NCBI GenBank assembly: GCA_944390575.1
Contig: CALXQJ010000011.1
Span: 40,562 to 104,561, forward strand
Reading direction: 5' to 3'
DNA: 64,000 bases
From: an uncultured Spirochaetota bacterium
GTDB lineage: Bacteria; Spirochaetota; Brachyspiria; Brachyspirales; Brachyspiraceae
Part shown: piece by piece, positions 7,969 to 15,227 of the stretch
Layout: each line of letters begins with the position of its first letter
Numbering within the stretch: the stretch's first letter is position 1
The notes under the pieces: model-generated
Told to the model about the DNA's origin: nothing
What the model saw: the letters and a program-made list of their open reading frames with translations, nothing else
The model's database searches: none
Program-made: the position numbers and the translations under genes

Positions 7969-9726
7969 ATGTTCAGATATATTTATAGAAAATTCATTTA
8001 CAAAATAGATAAAATTCTAAATAAGGGTTTCTTACATCAAGTAGTATTTCTAATTTTATTTATTACAATAGCATTAATTATAATATCAACCTTTGTATCA
8101 TTATCTTTTAATTTTTCTTTTCCAAATGCATTTTGGCAAAGTCTAATGCAATTTATTGATACTGGAAATATTTCTTCTGTTGAGGGTGATAAGAAATTAG
8201 TAATTACATTCTTATTTGTTACTTTTTTTGGTGTATTTGGATGGGGATTATTAATAGCTATGATTAATAACTCTCTACAAGATAGAATAAAAAATCTAAG
8301 TAAGGGTAATATCTTTATTATGGAAAAAAATCACTCTATTATACTTGGATATGGGGAAGAAGTTTTTTCTATAATAGAAGAACTTAAAAATGGAAAAGTA
8401 AAGAATATTGTACTACTATCTGAATATGATTCTAATTATATAAAAAAAAGAATTGTGTTTTCTAAGATAAATAAAAAAGTAAATATTATAGTAAGAGAGG
8501 GTAATCCAAGTATTATAGAAAATTTAAAACTACTTAATATCAAAAAAGCTCATAGTATAGCTATTATTAGCAATGATGATACACAGTCATTAAAAATATT
8601 ATTATCTCTAAAAAACTTTATATTAAATGATTATAAAGATGATGATGATAAAATGAATGTTTCTATATTAGTTGCAAATAAAGAAAATATAGAGATTATA
8701 AAGTCTATACAAAATGAAGTAGAAAATCAATTTAAAATACATATTATATATAAATATGAAATTCTATATAAAATTATAGGTCAAAGTATGATATACACAG
8801 GGCTTAGTAGTGTATATGAAGAATTATTTAGCTATAAATGTATAGATATAAAATTAGAAGATAAGCATAATTATGAGAATTATACTTTTAATGAAGTTGC
8901 TCTAAAGTATATGGAAAATAAAATGATATTATTTGGCATTATCAATGAAGAATATCCATTATATATACCAGATAAAAATTATAAAATACAAAAAACAGAT
9001 ACTCTAACATTATTTCACAGTAATGATGATAACACTATAGAACATAGAAAAATTAAAGATGAAGATATTAATTATAATCATAAAGTATTACTTATATTAG
9101 ATAATAATAAAGAAAAAGAAGTAATAAATGAAATTACATATTATATAAATAGAGAAGATATTATAAAAACATATTATAAAGATATAGAAGAGGAAGATAG
9201 TAAGTATAATTTCCTTTTCAAAAAAATTAAAAATAATGATATAACTAAAATAGTATTAATATCAGATCATATAGAAACAGATATTAATACAATAAATATA
9301 CTTCTTATAATAAGACATATTATAAATAAAGAAAAACTTAATATTTCAATACTATCATTAATCACATCTATAGAAAATAGAAATCTAATATTCTCAGAAG
9401 ATATAAAAGACTTTATAGTAAGTGGTAGATTAATAGGTACTTTAATAGCACATTCACTAATTAATCCTAAAATATTATATTTATTTGAAAATCTACTAAC
9501 AAAAAATGGTAATGATATTATAATGATTAAAGCAAAAGATTATTTTGACTTTAATGATAAAAAAACATTTGAAGATATATATAACTTCTTTATAAATAAA
9601 AAATCAATACCTATAGGACTAAAAATACAATCAAATATTATATTAAATCCTGATAAAGATATAGAAGTTAATGATAAATATGAAATTATAATTATAGTTA
9701 GAGATGAAGATCTATTATTATCATAA
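7969..9726 (+). CDS. CASTOR/POLLUX-like ion-channel protein with RCK/TrkA-N domains
   Basis: Membrane protein of 585 aa. Two strong hydrophobic helices lie at about residues 24-48 and 80-102, flanking a short pore-like segment. The rest is cytoplasmic. The junction motif NIFIMEKNHSIILGYGEE matches the plant nuclear cation channels CASTOR/POLLUX and their bacterial relatives, where the tail forms a Rossmann-type RCK gating ring. A second RCK-like repeat seems to start near HKVLLILDNN. The glycine pattern GYGEEVFSIIEEL fits a nucleotide-binding fold. The probable role is a ligand-gated cation channel in the inner membrane; ion selectivity cannot be read from sequence. Its stop overlaps the convergent TPR gene by six bases. 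Confidence 0.75.
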   Translation: MFRYIYRKFIYKIDKILNKGFLHQVVFLILFITIALIIISTFVSLSFNFSFPNAFWQSLMQFIDTGNISSVEGDKKLVITFLFVTFFGVFGWGLLIAMINNSLQDRIKNLSKGNIFIMEKNHSIILGYGEEVFSIIEELKNGKVKNIVLLSEYDSNYIKKRIVFSKINKKVNIIVREGNPSIIENLKLLNIKKAHSIAIISNDDTQSLKILLSLKNFILNDYKDDDDKMNVSILVANKENIEIIKSIQNEVENQFKIHIIYKYEILYKIIGQSMIYTGLSSVYEELFSYKCIDIKLEDKHNYENYTFNEVALKYMENKMILFGIINEEYPLYIPDKNYKIQKTDTLTLFHSNDDNTIEHRKIKDEDINYNHKVLLILDNNKEKEVINEITYYINREDIIKTYYKDIEEEDSKYNFLFKKIKNNDITKIVLISDHIETDINTINILLIIRHIINKEKLNISILSLITSIENRNLIFSEDIKDFIVSGRLIGTLIAHSLINPKILYLFENLLTKNGNDIIMIKAKDYFDFNDKKTFEDIYNFFINKKSIPIGLKIQSNIILNPDKDIEVNDKYEIIIIVRDEDLLLS

Positions 9727-10302
9727 ATCTTTTAACTTTTCAATAGCCTTTTCATATCCAAGATTTGCTGATTTCTCTAAAGCCTTATAAGCCTTACTAC
9801 TATACTTCTCTCTTTTTTCATCATCTTTTTCAACTTCTGATAACTTATTATATAATTTATAAATATCATAATAGGCTATATAATCTTCATTATTATAGTT
9901 TAATGTTTCTTTTAAGTAGTATAGTGACTTTTTTAATTGTTTCTTTTTTCTATATATAACAGACATCAAATAATATGTATCAGGATATGCTGGATTCATT
10001 TTAATAACTTTCTCTAAATCGAGAATTGCCTCATCAAATAAACCCATATAAAAATATATTTCAGCTCTACTATAATATATATCAGAGTCATGAGCATATA
10101 TTTCTATAGACTTATTATAAGTTTTTATAGCATTATCATAATCCTTCATCTCTACATAAGCCTTAGCCAAATTATAATAAGCGTCCAAGTTTTCAGGAGA
10201 TATTTCTATTAACTTAAGTAAATCACTTATAGCATCATCATAATTTTTATTATTCAAATTATTTAAAGCACTATAAAAATATTCATTTTCTTTACTAATC
10301 AT
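9721..10302 (-). CDS. TPR-repeat protein
   Basis: Protein of 193 aa made of about four to five tetratricopeptide repeats with the usual pattern, for example LDAYYNLAKAYVEMKDYDNAIKTY, written here only as its W/Y-L-A-Y spacing, residues about 39-62. No signal peptide or membrane helix is seen, so it is probably cytoplasmic. TPR proteins mediate protein contacts; no specific partner can be named. The gene is convergent with the channel gene and overlaps its stop. The downstream ars operon terminator separates it from the next unit on the same strand. Confidence 0.8.
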   Translation of the reverse strand: MISKENEYFYSALNNLNNKNYDDAISDLLKLIEISPENLDAYYNLAKAYVEMKDYDNAIKTYNKSIEIYAHDSDIYYSRAEIYFYMGLFDEAILDLEKVIKMNPAYPDTYYLMSVIYRKKKQLKKSLYYLKETLNYNNEDYIAYYDIYKLYNKLSEVEKDDEKREKYSSKAYKALEKSANLGYEKAIEKLKDL

Positions 10303-10339
10303 TATAATAAAACCACCAATTAAAAAATTTTTAAATAGA

Positions 10340-10382
10340 AAAGAGTTTAAAAAACTTAAATAAAAAGTTAATTAAACTCTCT
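10340..10382 (-). terminator. Terminator of the ars operon
   Basis: AGAGTTTAA (10342-10350) and TTAAACTCT (10372-10380) form a 9-bp stem, followed on the minus strand by a T-rich stretch. It lies about 20 bp after the stop of the thioredoxin-like selenoprotein. Confidence 0.65.
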
Positions 10383-10401
10383 TTTATTATATAAACTATG
10401 A

Positions 10402-10740
10402 TTATAAATTATTTTTTAATAACTCAATAATCTCTTCCTTAGTTAAAACCTTACCATAAGAAAGAACTTTATAATCTAAAGCCAAAGCAGGAGTACTCAT
10501 AACCCCATAAGCAGTAATCATCTCAGGATCTTCTATCTTACTTACTTCTAAGTCTAAATTAGCTTCTTTTATAGCTAAAACAGTATTATCATATAATTCA
10601 GTACAATTAGCACAACCTGTACCTAAAATTTTTACTCTTCCTTCTTTTACAACTTCACCCGAAGTTTTAGGAGAAGGTGCTCAGCCACAACCAGAGTTTG
10701 AATCTTCACTAAATAAGATTTTTTTTAATTTATCAAACAT
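10402..10740 (-). CDS. Thioredoxin-like selenoprotein (CGU motif), in-frame TGA as Sec
   Basis: Small thioredoxin-fold protein of the redox-active-disulfide-2 type, 112 aa if TGA at 10681-10683 is read as selenocysteine. The ATG at 10740 has GGAG upstream. The 19 codons before the TGA end in SGCG, giving a Cys-Gly-Sec redox pair (C18, U20). After the TGA the same frame continues for 92 codons with a clear thioredoxin-like domain: VKILGTGCANCTEL carries a CxxC, and the cis-proline motif is VMSTPAL. A strong nested hairpin follows the TGA. An ordinary start site after the TGA is not evident. It is the last gene of the ars operon. I infer thiol/selenol reduction or hand-over of arsenic or other soft metal to the permease. 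A conventional caller would miss it or call it a pseudogene. Confidence 0.85.
10640..10677 (-). promoter_or_regulatory. Bacterial SECIS-like hairpin of the thioredoxin-like gene
   Basis: Read on the minus strand just after the TGA: outer stem CCTTCT/AGAAGG, an internal loop of five bases on each side, inner stem AACTTC/GAAGTT and a GGGT apical loop. The apical loop begins 20 nt after the TGA, inside the range used by bacterial SelB, and opens with G as known SECIS loops do. All stem pairs are Watson-Crick. Confidence 0.75.
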
Positions 10741-10812
10741 AATAAATAGTCTCCTTAAAATATATTTATTATAAGCTAACAAACATTATATACATTTTTT
10801 AATAATTGTAAA

Positions 10813-11829
10813 TTATATAAATAAAAAATAAAATATATTAAATAAATATCCTATAATAATAATTCCAATAGTTACTATCATCACAAATATAAGTAAAAGT
10901 TTAGTTTTCATCACTTTTTTAAGCATTATAATAGAAGGAAGAGAAAGTGCTGTAACCGACATCATAAAAGATAAAACAGTACCAATACCAGCTCCCTTAT
11001 AATATAAACTCTCAGCAATAGGAATAACACCAAATATATCAGCATAAATAGGAACACCAATAATAGAAGCTATTATTACAGAATACCAATTATTTTTTCC
11101 AAGAATAGATTCTATAAAATGTGATGGTATTACATTATGAATAAAAGCTCCTATTGCAACACCTATTATAATATATAGATATATCTTTTTTATAGTATCT
11201 AAAACTTGTTTTTTAGCATATAAAAGCCTCTCTTTTGTTGTTAAGCTAACTTCTTGTATACAACAATTATTAACTTGAATATTTTGAACATAATCTTCTA
11301 AATATCTCTCTAATCTTAATTTTCCAATAATACTACCCCCAACAACAGCAAGTACAATACCAACCAAAACATAACATATAGCAATCTTAAAACCAAATAT
11401 ACTTGTAAGTAGTATAAGAGAAGCCAAATCTACAAGAGGAGAAGATATTAAAAAAGAAAATGTCATAGATATAGGAATACCAGCACTTGTAAAACCTAAA
11501 AATAAAGGTATTGAAGAACAAGAACAAAAAGGTGTAACTGTACCTAATAATGCTGATAATATATTTGCAGTTATACCATTAAACTTAGATAAAATATTTC
11601 TCGCTCGCTCAGGAGGAAAAAATGACTGTATGTATGATATAGCAAAAATAAGTATACAAAGAAGTATAAATATTTTAATAATATCATATATAAAAAATTG
11701 TAAAGCCCCTCTTAATACTTCATTTTCTATAAAATTAGATAATATATTACCTATTATATTATTAAGCCATTTCATAGATAAAACTTGCTCTTCTAAAAAG
11801 ACAAAAAATGATTTCACACTTTCTCCCAT
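10813..11829 (-). CDS. PF03773 (DUF318)-family permease, ArsP-like
   Basis: Integral membrane protein, 338 aa, about eight to ten helices, of the permease family that includes the organoarsenical exporter ArsP and Cu/Zn efflux permeases. The first conserved block includes TPFCSCSSIPLF, a Cys-Ser-Cys motif in a membrane helix that could bind a soft metal or metalloid. The second block, ASIIGVPIYADIFGVIP, repeats the family pattern. A Cys pair NCCIQE lies in the central loop. GGAG precedes the ATG. It sits between the selenocysteine rhodanese and the selenocysteine thioredoxin-like gene, behind arsR and acr3. This supports arsenical or related metalloid export; the exact substrate is unknown. 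Confidence 0.8.
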   Translation of the reverse strand: MGESVKSFFVFLEEQVLSMKWLNNIIGNILSNFIENEVLRGALQFFIYDIIKIFILLCILIFAISYIQSFFPPERARNILSKFNGITANILSALLGTVTPFCSCSSIPLFLGFTSAGIPISMTFSFLISSPLVDLASLILLTSIFGFKIAICYVLVGIVLAVVGGSIIGKLRLERYLEDYVQNIQVNNCCIQEVSLTTKERLLYAKKQVLDTIKKIYLYIIIGVAIGAFIHNVIPSHFIESILGKNNWYSVIIASIIGVPIYADIFGVIPIAESLYYKGAGIGTVLSFMMSVTALSLPSIIMLKKVMKTKLLLIFVMIVTIGIIIIGYLFNIFYFLFI

Positions 11830-11864
11830 AATTAAAATACTCCTAACACTAAAAATTATAATAA

Positions 11865-12188
11865 TTAAATATTTTCAAGTCCTTGTTTAAGTTCTCTATG
11901 ACCAGCACCAGATAAACTATTTAAGTTCTTAAATCCATTTTTTTTCATAAATTCGCTAACTGCGAAAGCTCTACCTCCACTTCCTCAGTAAAGTAGATAC
12001 TCTACATCTCTATCAAGTTGTAATATCTCATTAGAAATATCAGAAAGTGAAGTATCTATTAGTATACTACCATCTATATATCCTATCTCTTCTCTCTCCT
12101 TTGCAGAGCGAGTATCTAATAATTGTATTTTTTTACTTTTAAGAAGTTTTACAGCTTCTTCTAAACCTATTTTTTTTATTTCACTCAT
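11865..12188 (-). CDS. Rhodanese-like selenoprotein, catalytic Cys replaced by Sec (in-frame TGA)
   Basis: Single-domain rhodanese, 107 aa with TGA at 11985-11987 read as selenocysteine (U68). Before the TGA the domain shows IQLLDTRSAKE and IGYIDGSILID, the usual first half. The TGA falls in the active-site loop: the residues around it read LLY-U-GSGGRA, where family members have YCxSGxRA with the catalytic cysteine at this point. The same frame continues for 39 codons to a TAA, with AGHRELKQG near the end as expected for a rhodanese C-terminus. A 5-bp GC-rich stem-loop follows at SECIS distance. Without recoding the product would stop just before its catalytic residue. It lies 7 bp after acr3 in the ars operon. 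Probable sulfur/selenium-linked redox or arsenical chemistry; the substrate is unknown. Confidence 0.85.
11952..11966 (-). promoter_or_regulatory. Bacterial SECIS-like hairpin of the rhodanese gene
   Basis: On the minus strand TTCGC-AGTTA-GCGAA forms a perfect 5-bp stem with a five-base loop. The loop starts 23 nt after the TGA and carries G at its second position. The stem is short, but unusually GC-rich for this genome. Confidence 0.6.
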
Positions 12189-12195
12189 AATGTTT

Positions 12196-13266
12196 TTAAA
12201 CTCCTTTTTGAAATTTATCTTTTGTTTTATTTGAAATATTAACTAAAAAAAGCATAACAGGAACTTCAACTAATACTCCAACTATAGTAGCAAGTGTAGC
12301 ACCAGAGTTTACTCCAAACAATGATATAGCAACAGCAACAGCAAGTTCAAAAAAATTTGAAGCCCCTATCATAGCAGCAGGTGATGCTATATTATGTGGT
12401 AGTTTTAATATATATGCTATTATGTATGATAGTGCAAATATAATAAATGTTTGAAGTATTAATGGTATAGATATTAATATTATATGTAGAGGGTTTGATA
12501 ATATAATATTTCCTTGAAATGAAAATAATAATACTAAAGTAAGCAATAAGCCTATTATTGTTATATTATCAAATTTATGTATGAATATGTTGCTAAAATA
12601 CTCTACTCCATATTTCTTACAAACTACAATTCTTGTAACAATGCCAAGTATAAGAGGTATTAATACAAACAAAATAATAGATAAAAACAAAGTAATCCAA
12701 GGCACAAATATATCAGATATTCCAAGTAAAAATTTTACTATAGGAACAAATAAAAATAAAATAATAAGATCATTAGTAGCTACTTGCACTACTGTATATG
12801 AAGAATTTCCTTTAGTTAAAGCACTCCACACAAATACCATAGCAGTACAAGGCGCAGTACCAAGTAATACAGCACCTATTAAATATTCCTTTGCCAAATT
12901 AGTAGGTATAATATTTTTAAATAAAAAATAAAAGAAAAATGAAGAGATAAAAAACATACTAAAAGGTTTTACAAGCCAATTTATAATCCAAGTAAGATAA
13001 AGACCCTTTGGATTTTTGCTTATATCTCTAATACTTTCAAAATCTACACTCATCATCATAGGATATATCATAAGCCATATAAGTATAGCAATAGGTATAG
13101 ATACATTAGCATATTCTAATCTACTTAAACTTAATGGTATTATAGGTATATACTTAGAGATTAATACTCCCACTATCATACAAGCTACAACCCAAACACT
13201 CAAATACTTTTGAAAAAAATTAATAGAAGATTTTTCAGTAGAAACATTATTATCAGTATTTTTCAT
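12196..13266 (-). CDS. acr3: Arsenite efflux transporter Acr3
   Basis: ACR3-family arsenite permease, 356 aa, about ten membrane helices in the BART superfamily fold. The conserved Cys region that binds As(III) is LGTAPCTAMVFVWS. The family motif MMSVDFESI occurs near residue 72, and the C-terminal block has ASNFFELAVAVAI. It exports As(III)/Sb(III) from the cytoplasm using the proton-motive force. It follows arsR by 11 bp and is followed by the selenocysteine rhodanese at 7 bp, so it is the second gene of the ars operon and very probably derepressed by arsenite through ArsR. Confidence 0.93.
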   Translation of the reverse strand: MKNTDNNVSTEKSSINFFQKYLSVWVVACMIVGVLISKYIPIIPLSLSRLEYANVSIPIAILIWLMIYPMMMSVDFESIRDISKNPKGLYLTWIINWLVKPFSMFFISSFFFYFLFKNIIPTNLAKEYLIGAVLLGTAPCTAMVFVWSALTKGNSSYTVVQVATNDLIILFLFVPIVKFLLGISDIFVPWITLFLSIILFVLIPLILGIVTRIVVCKKYGVEYFSNIFIHKFDNITIIGLLLTLVLLFSFQGNIILSNPLHIILISIPLILQTFIIFALSYIIAYILKLPHNIASPAAMIGASNFFELAVAVAISLFGVNSGATLATIVGVLVEVPVMLFLVNISNKTKDKFQKGV

Positions 13267-13277
13267 ATTAAAACTCC

Positions 13278-13589
13278 TTAATTACATTTTATATTATTAC
13301 TTGTATAATTAATGTCTTTTGACAAATAGTAATTCAAAATATCCTTTATATTCTCAATACTATCACAATTAAAGCTATAATAAGTCCATTTACCTTCTTT
13401 ACGAGAATTTAATATATTAGCATCACAAAGTATTTTCATATGATGAGATAATGTAGACTGAACTATATTAAGCCTATCTAAAATCTCACAAGCACATATT
13501 TCTCCCCCCTTTATAATCTCTAATATTTGAAGTCTATTCTCATCAGCAAGTGCTTTAAAAATAAGAGTATTATCTTTATAATCTATCAT
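13278..13589 (-). CDS. arsR: ArsR-family arsenite-responsive repressor
   Basis: Winged-helix repressor of the ArsR/SmtB family, 103 aa. I start at the ATG at 13589, which has a GAGGTG ribosome-binding site six bases upstream; an in-frame start 21 codons earlier would lie inside the operator and has no such site. The DNA-recognition region is STLSHHMKILCDANI. The metal-sensing cysteines sit in ICACEIL, a CxC motif placed like the ELCVCDL site of enteric ArsR, so As(III)/Sb(III) sensing is likely. Further cysteines (FNCDS and the C-terminal KCN) might act as the third ligand. First gene of the ars operon, with operator and promoter directly upstream. Confidence 0.92.
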   Translation of the reverse strand: MIDYKDNTLIFKALADENRLQILEIIKGGEICACEILDRLNIVQSTLSHHMKILCDANILNSRKEGKWTYYSFNCDSIENIKDILNYYLSKDINYTSNNIKCN

Positions 13590-13614
13590 AAAAAACACCT
13601 CATATCTATAAACA

Positions 13615-13642
13615 TCGATATATAATATATAATACATATCGA
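13615..13642. promoter_or_regulatory. ArsR operator, imperfect inverted repeat
   Basis: Arms TCGATAT (13615-13621) and ATATCGA (13636-13642) form a perfect outer inverted repeat; extended to 14-bp half-sites, 11 of 14 positions match. It overlaps the -10 of the arsR promoter, so bound repressor would block RNA polymerase. Confidence 0.6.
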
Positions 13643-13652
13643 ATATTGTCAA
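13624..13652 (-). promoter_or_regulatory. Promoter of the ars operon
   Basis: On the minus strand TTGACA (13652-13647), a 17-bp spacer and TATATT (13629-13624). This is close to consensus with ideal spacing. The -10 lies inside the operator palindrome. Confidence 0.65.
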
Positions 13653-13703
13653 TATATAAAATTTAAAATATTTTTAGCATAAACCTATCAAAAATCAAAA
13701 TAT

Positions 13704-13731
13704 TTGACAATTAAAACGTTTTAAATATACT
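13704..13731 (+). promoter_or_regulatory. Promoter of the PTS EIIC gene
   Basis: TTGACA (13704-13709), a 16-bp spacer and TATACT (13726-13731), about 36 bp upstream of the ATG at 13767. It diverges from the ars promoter. Confidence 0.6.
13711..13724. promoter_or_regulatory. LacI-family-type operator palindrome
   Basis: TTAAAACGTTTTAA is a perfect 14-bp palindrome with a central CpG, the symmetry expected of LacI/GalR-family sites. It fills the spacer between the -35 and -10 of the PTS promoter. No LacI-type regulator is encoded in the window. Confidence 0.5.
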
Positions 13732-13766
13732 TATATAGTAAAAAATTATAAATAAGGAATTATAAA

Positions 13767-15209
13767 ATGAAAGAAAAGTTAGAAGCAATGCTATATAAGG
13801 TAGTAGAACTATCAAATAATAAATATATAGCAGCAATTAAAGAAGGAGTTATATCTGTAATAGGTATAACAATAATAGGAAGTTTTTTTCTATTAATAGC
13901 ATATCCCCCAGTACCACAACATTGGTTTGAAACTATTGGAATATTTAAATGGATTGCACAAAATAGGGAAATAATACTATTACCATTTCAAGCTACAATG
14001 AGTATAATCACAATATTTGTTATTATAGCAACAGCTCATCACTTAGCACGCTCATCAGAATTACCAGTAATACCAACTATTATAATTTCTTTAATAGCAT
14101 TCTTTATGACATTAGATTGGACAAGAGTTATAGAAGCTATATCTTTCAAAGAGATAATAATTACAGCAGAAAATCAAAATATGATGATGCAATTATTACA
14201 GTTGGATACTCTTCCTAATATAGGAGATAAGTTTAATATAGCATCTGGTAGTATAAAGTCATTAGGATTAGTAATGCCACTTAGTAATATGGGTTCTAAG
14301 GGTATGTTTGTTGGATTTTTATGTGTTATAATTGTTTGTTCTATTTTCAAGTTTTTTAAGACAAGAAATCTTACTATAAAAATGCCTGATGGTGTACCTG
14401 ATGGTGTTATACGTTCATTTGAAGCATTGATACCATTATTAGTGATAGTATTATTATTCTTGTCATTACATTTAATACCAGCGTTCTTACCAACAGTATT
14501 CCCAGATGGCATTATAGATTTACATAAATTATTACAAAAATTATTCTTCTGGCTACCATTAATAGTAAATAGCCTACCAGGTGCATTAATAATGGTATTT
14601 TTTATTTGTCTATTATGGTGTATTGGTATTCATGGAAGTTCCGTAGTAGAAGCATTTACTTTTCCTGTATTATTACAACTATTTGAAGCTAATGCACAGG
14701 CATTTATAAATGGAGAGCATATACCTTATATATTAACAAATCAGTTTTACTATTCTTTTGTTTGGATTGGTGGAGGCGGTGGTACTTTAGGACTTGTTAT
14801 ATTAATGGCTTTTATGTCAAAGTCAAAATATATGAAAGTATTAGGAAAATCATCATTAGCACCTTGCTTATTTAATATTAATGAACCTATAGTATTTGGT
14901 ACACCTATTGTATTAAATCCATATTTAATGCTTCCATATATTGTAGGACCTATGATTTGTGTTATTATTTCATATTTAGCTACAAAACTTGGATTTATAA
15001 GTCAAACTGTAGCTGCTGTGCCTTGGACATTCCCTGCACCATTATATGCTTATTTTGCTACTGGTGGAGATTGGAAAGCTATAATACTTGTTGTAGTGAA
15101 CTTATCAATTCTTACTATAATGTATTTACCTTTCTTTATTAAGTATGATAAAAAACTTCTGTTAGAAGAGATGAATGAAAGTAAGGATAGTAGTGAAAAT
15201 AAAGACTAA
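13767..15209 (+). CDS. PTS transporter subunit EIIC, cellobiose/lactose family
   Basis: Integral membrane sugar-translocating subunit of the CelB/LacE-type phosphotransferase system, 480 aa, about ten helices. The N-terminal helix region SNNKYIAAIKEGVISVIG and the substrate-site block IGIHGSSVVEA followed by FNINEPIVFGTPIVLNP are diagnostic; the His and Glu in these contact the sugar in family structures. EIIA and EIIB partners are not present in the window, so it must use components encoded elsewhere. It has a strong promoter with an operator-like palindrome and forms a unit with the next gene, 18 bp downstream. The likely substrate is a beta-linked disaccharide, but this is only family-level inference. 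Confidence 0.88.
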   Translation: MKEKLEAMLYKVVELSNNKYIAAIKEGVISVIGITIIGSFFLLIAYPPVPQHWFETIGIFKWIAQNREIILLPFQATMSIITIFVIIATAHHLARSSELPVIPTIIISLIAFFMTLDWTRVIEAISFKEIIITAENQNMMMQLLQLDTLPNIGDKFNIASGSIKSLGLVMPLSNMGSKGMFVGFLCVIIVCSIFKFFKTRNLTIKMPDGVPDGVIRSFEALIPLLVIVLLFLSLHLIPAFLPTVFPDGIIDLHKLLQKLFFWLPLIVNSLPGALIMVFFICLLWCIGIHGSSVVEAFTFPVLLQLFEANAQAFINGEHIPYILTNQFYYSFVWIGGGGGTLGLVILMAFMSKSKYMKVLGKSSLAPCLFNINEPIVFGTPIVLNPYLMLPYIVGPMICVIISYLATKLGFISQTVAAVPWTFPAPLYAYFATGGDWKAIILVVVNLSILTIMYLPFFIKYDKKLLLEEMNESKDSSENKD

Positions 15210-15227
15210 TATAGGAGTATATAAAAA

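Noticed and set aside
10681..11987. Genetic code with TGA as Trp
   Set aside because: TGG is used for Trp throughout, and the two recoded TGA codons sit at redox positions, not Trp positions.
12581..12931. 116-aa plus-strand ORF opposite acr3
   Set aside because: A shadow frame of a conserved membrane-protein gene; no ribosome-binding site and no independent similarity.
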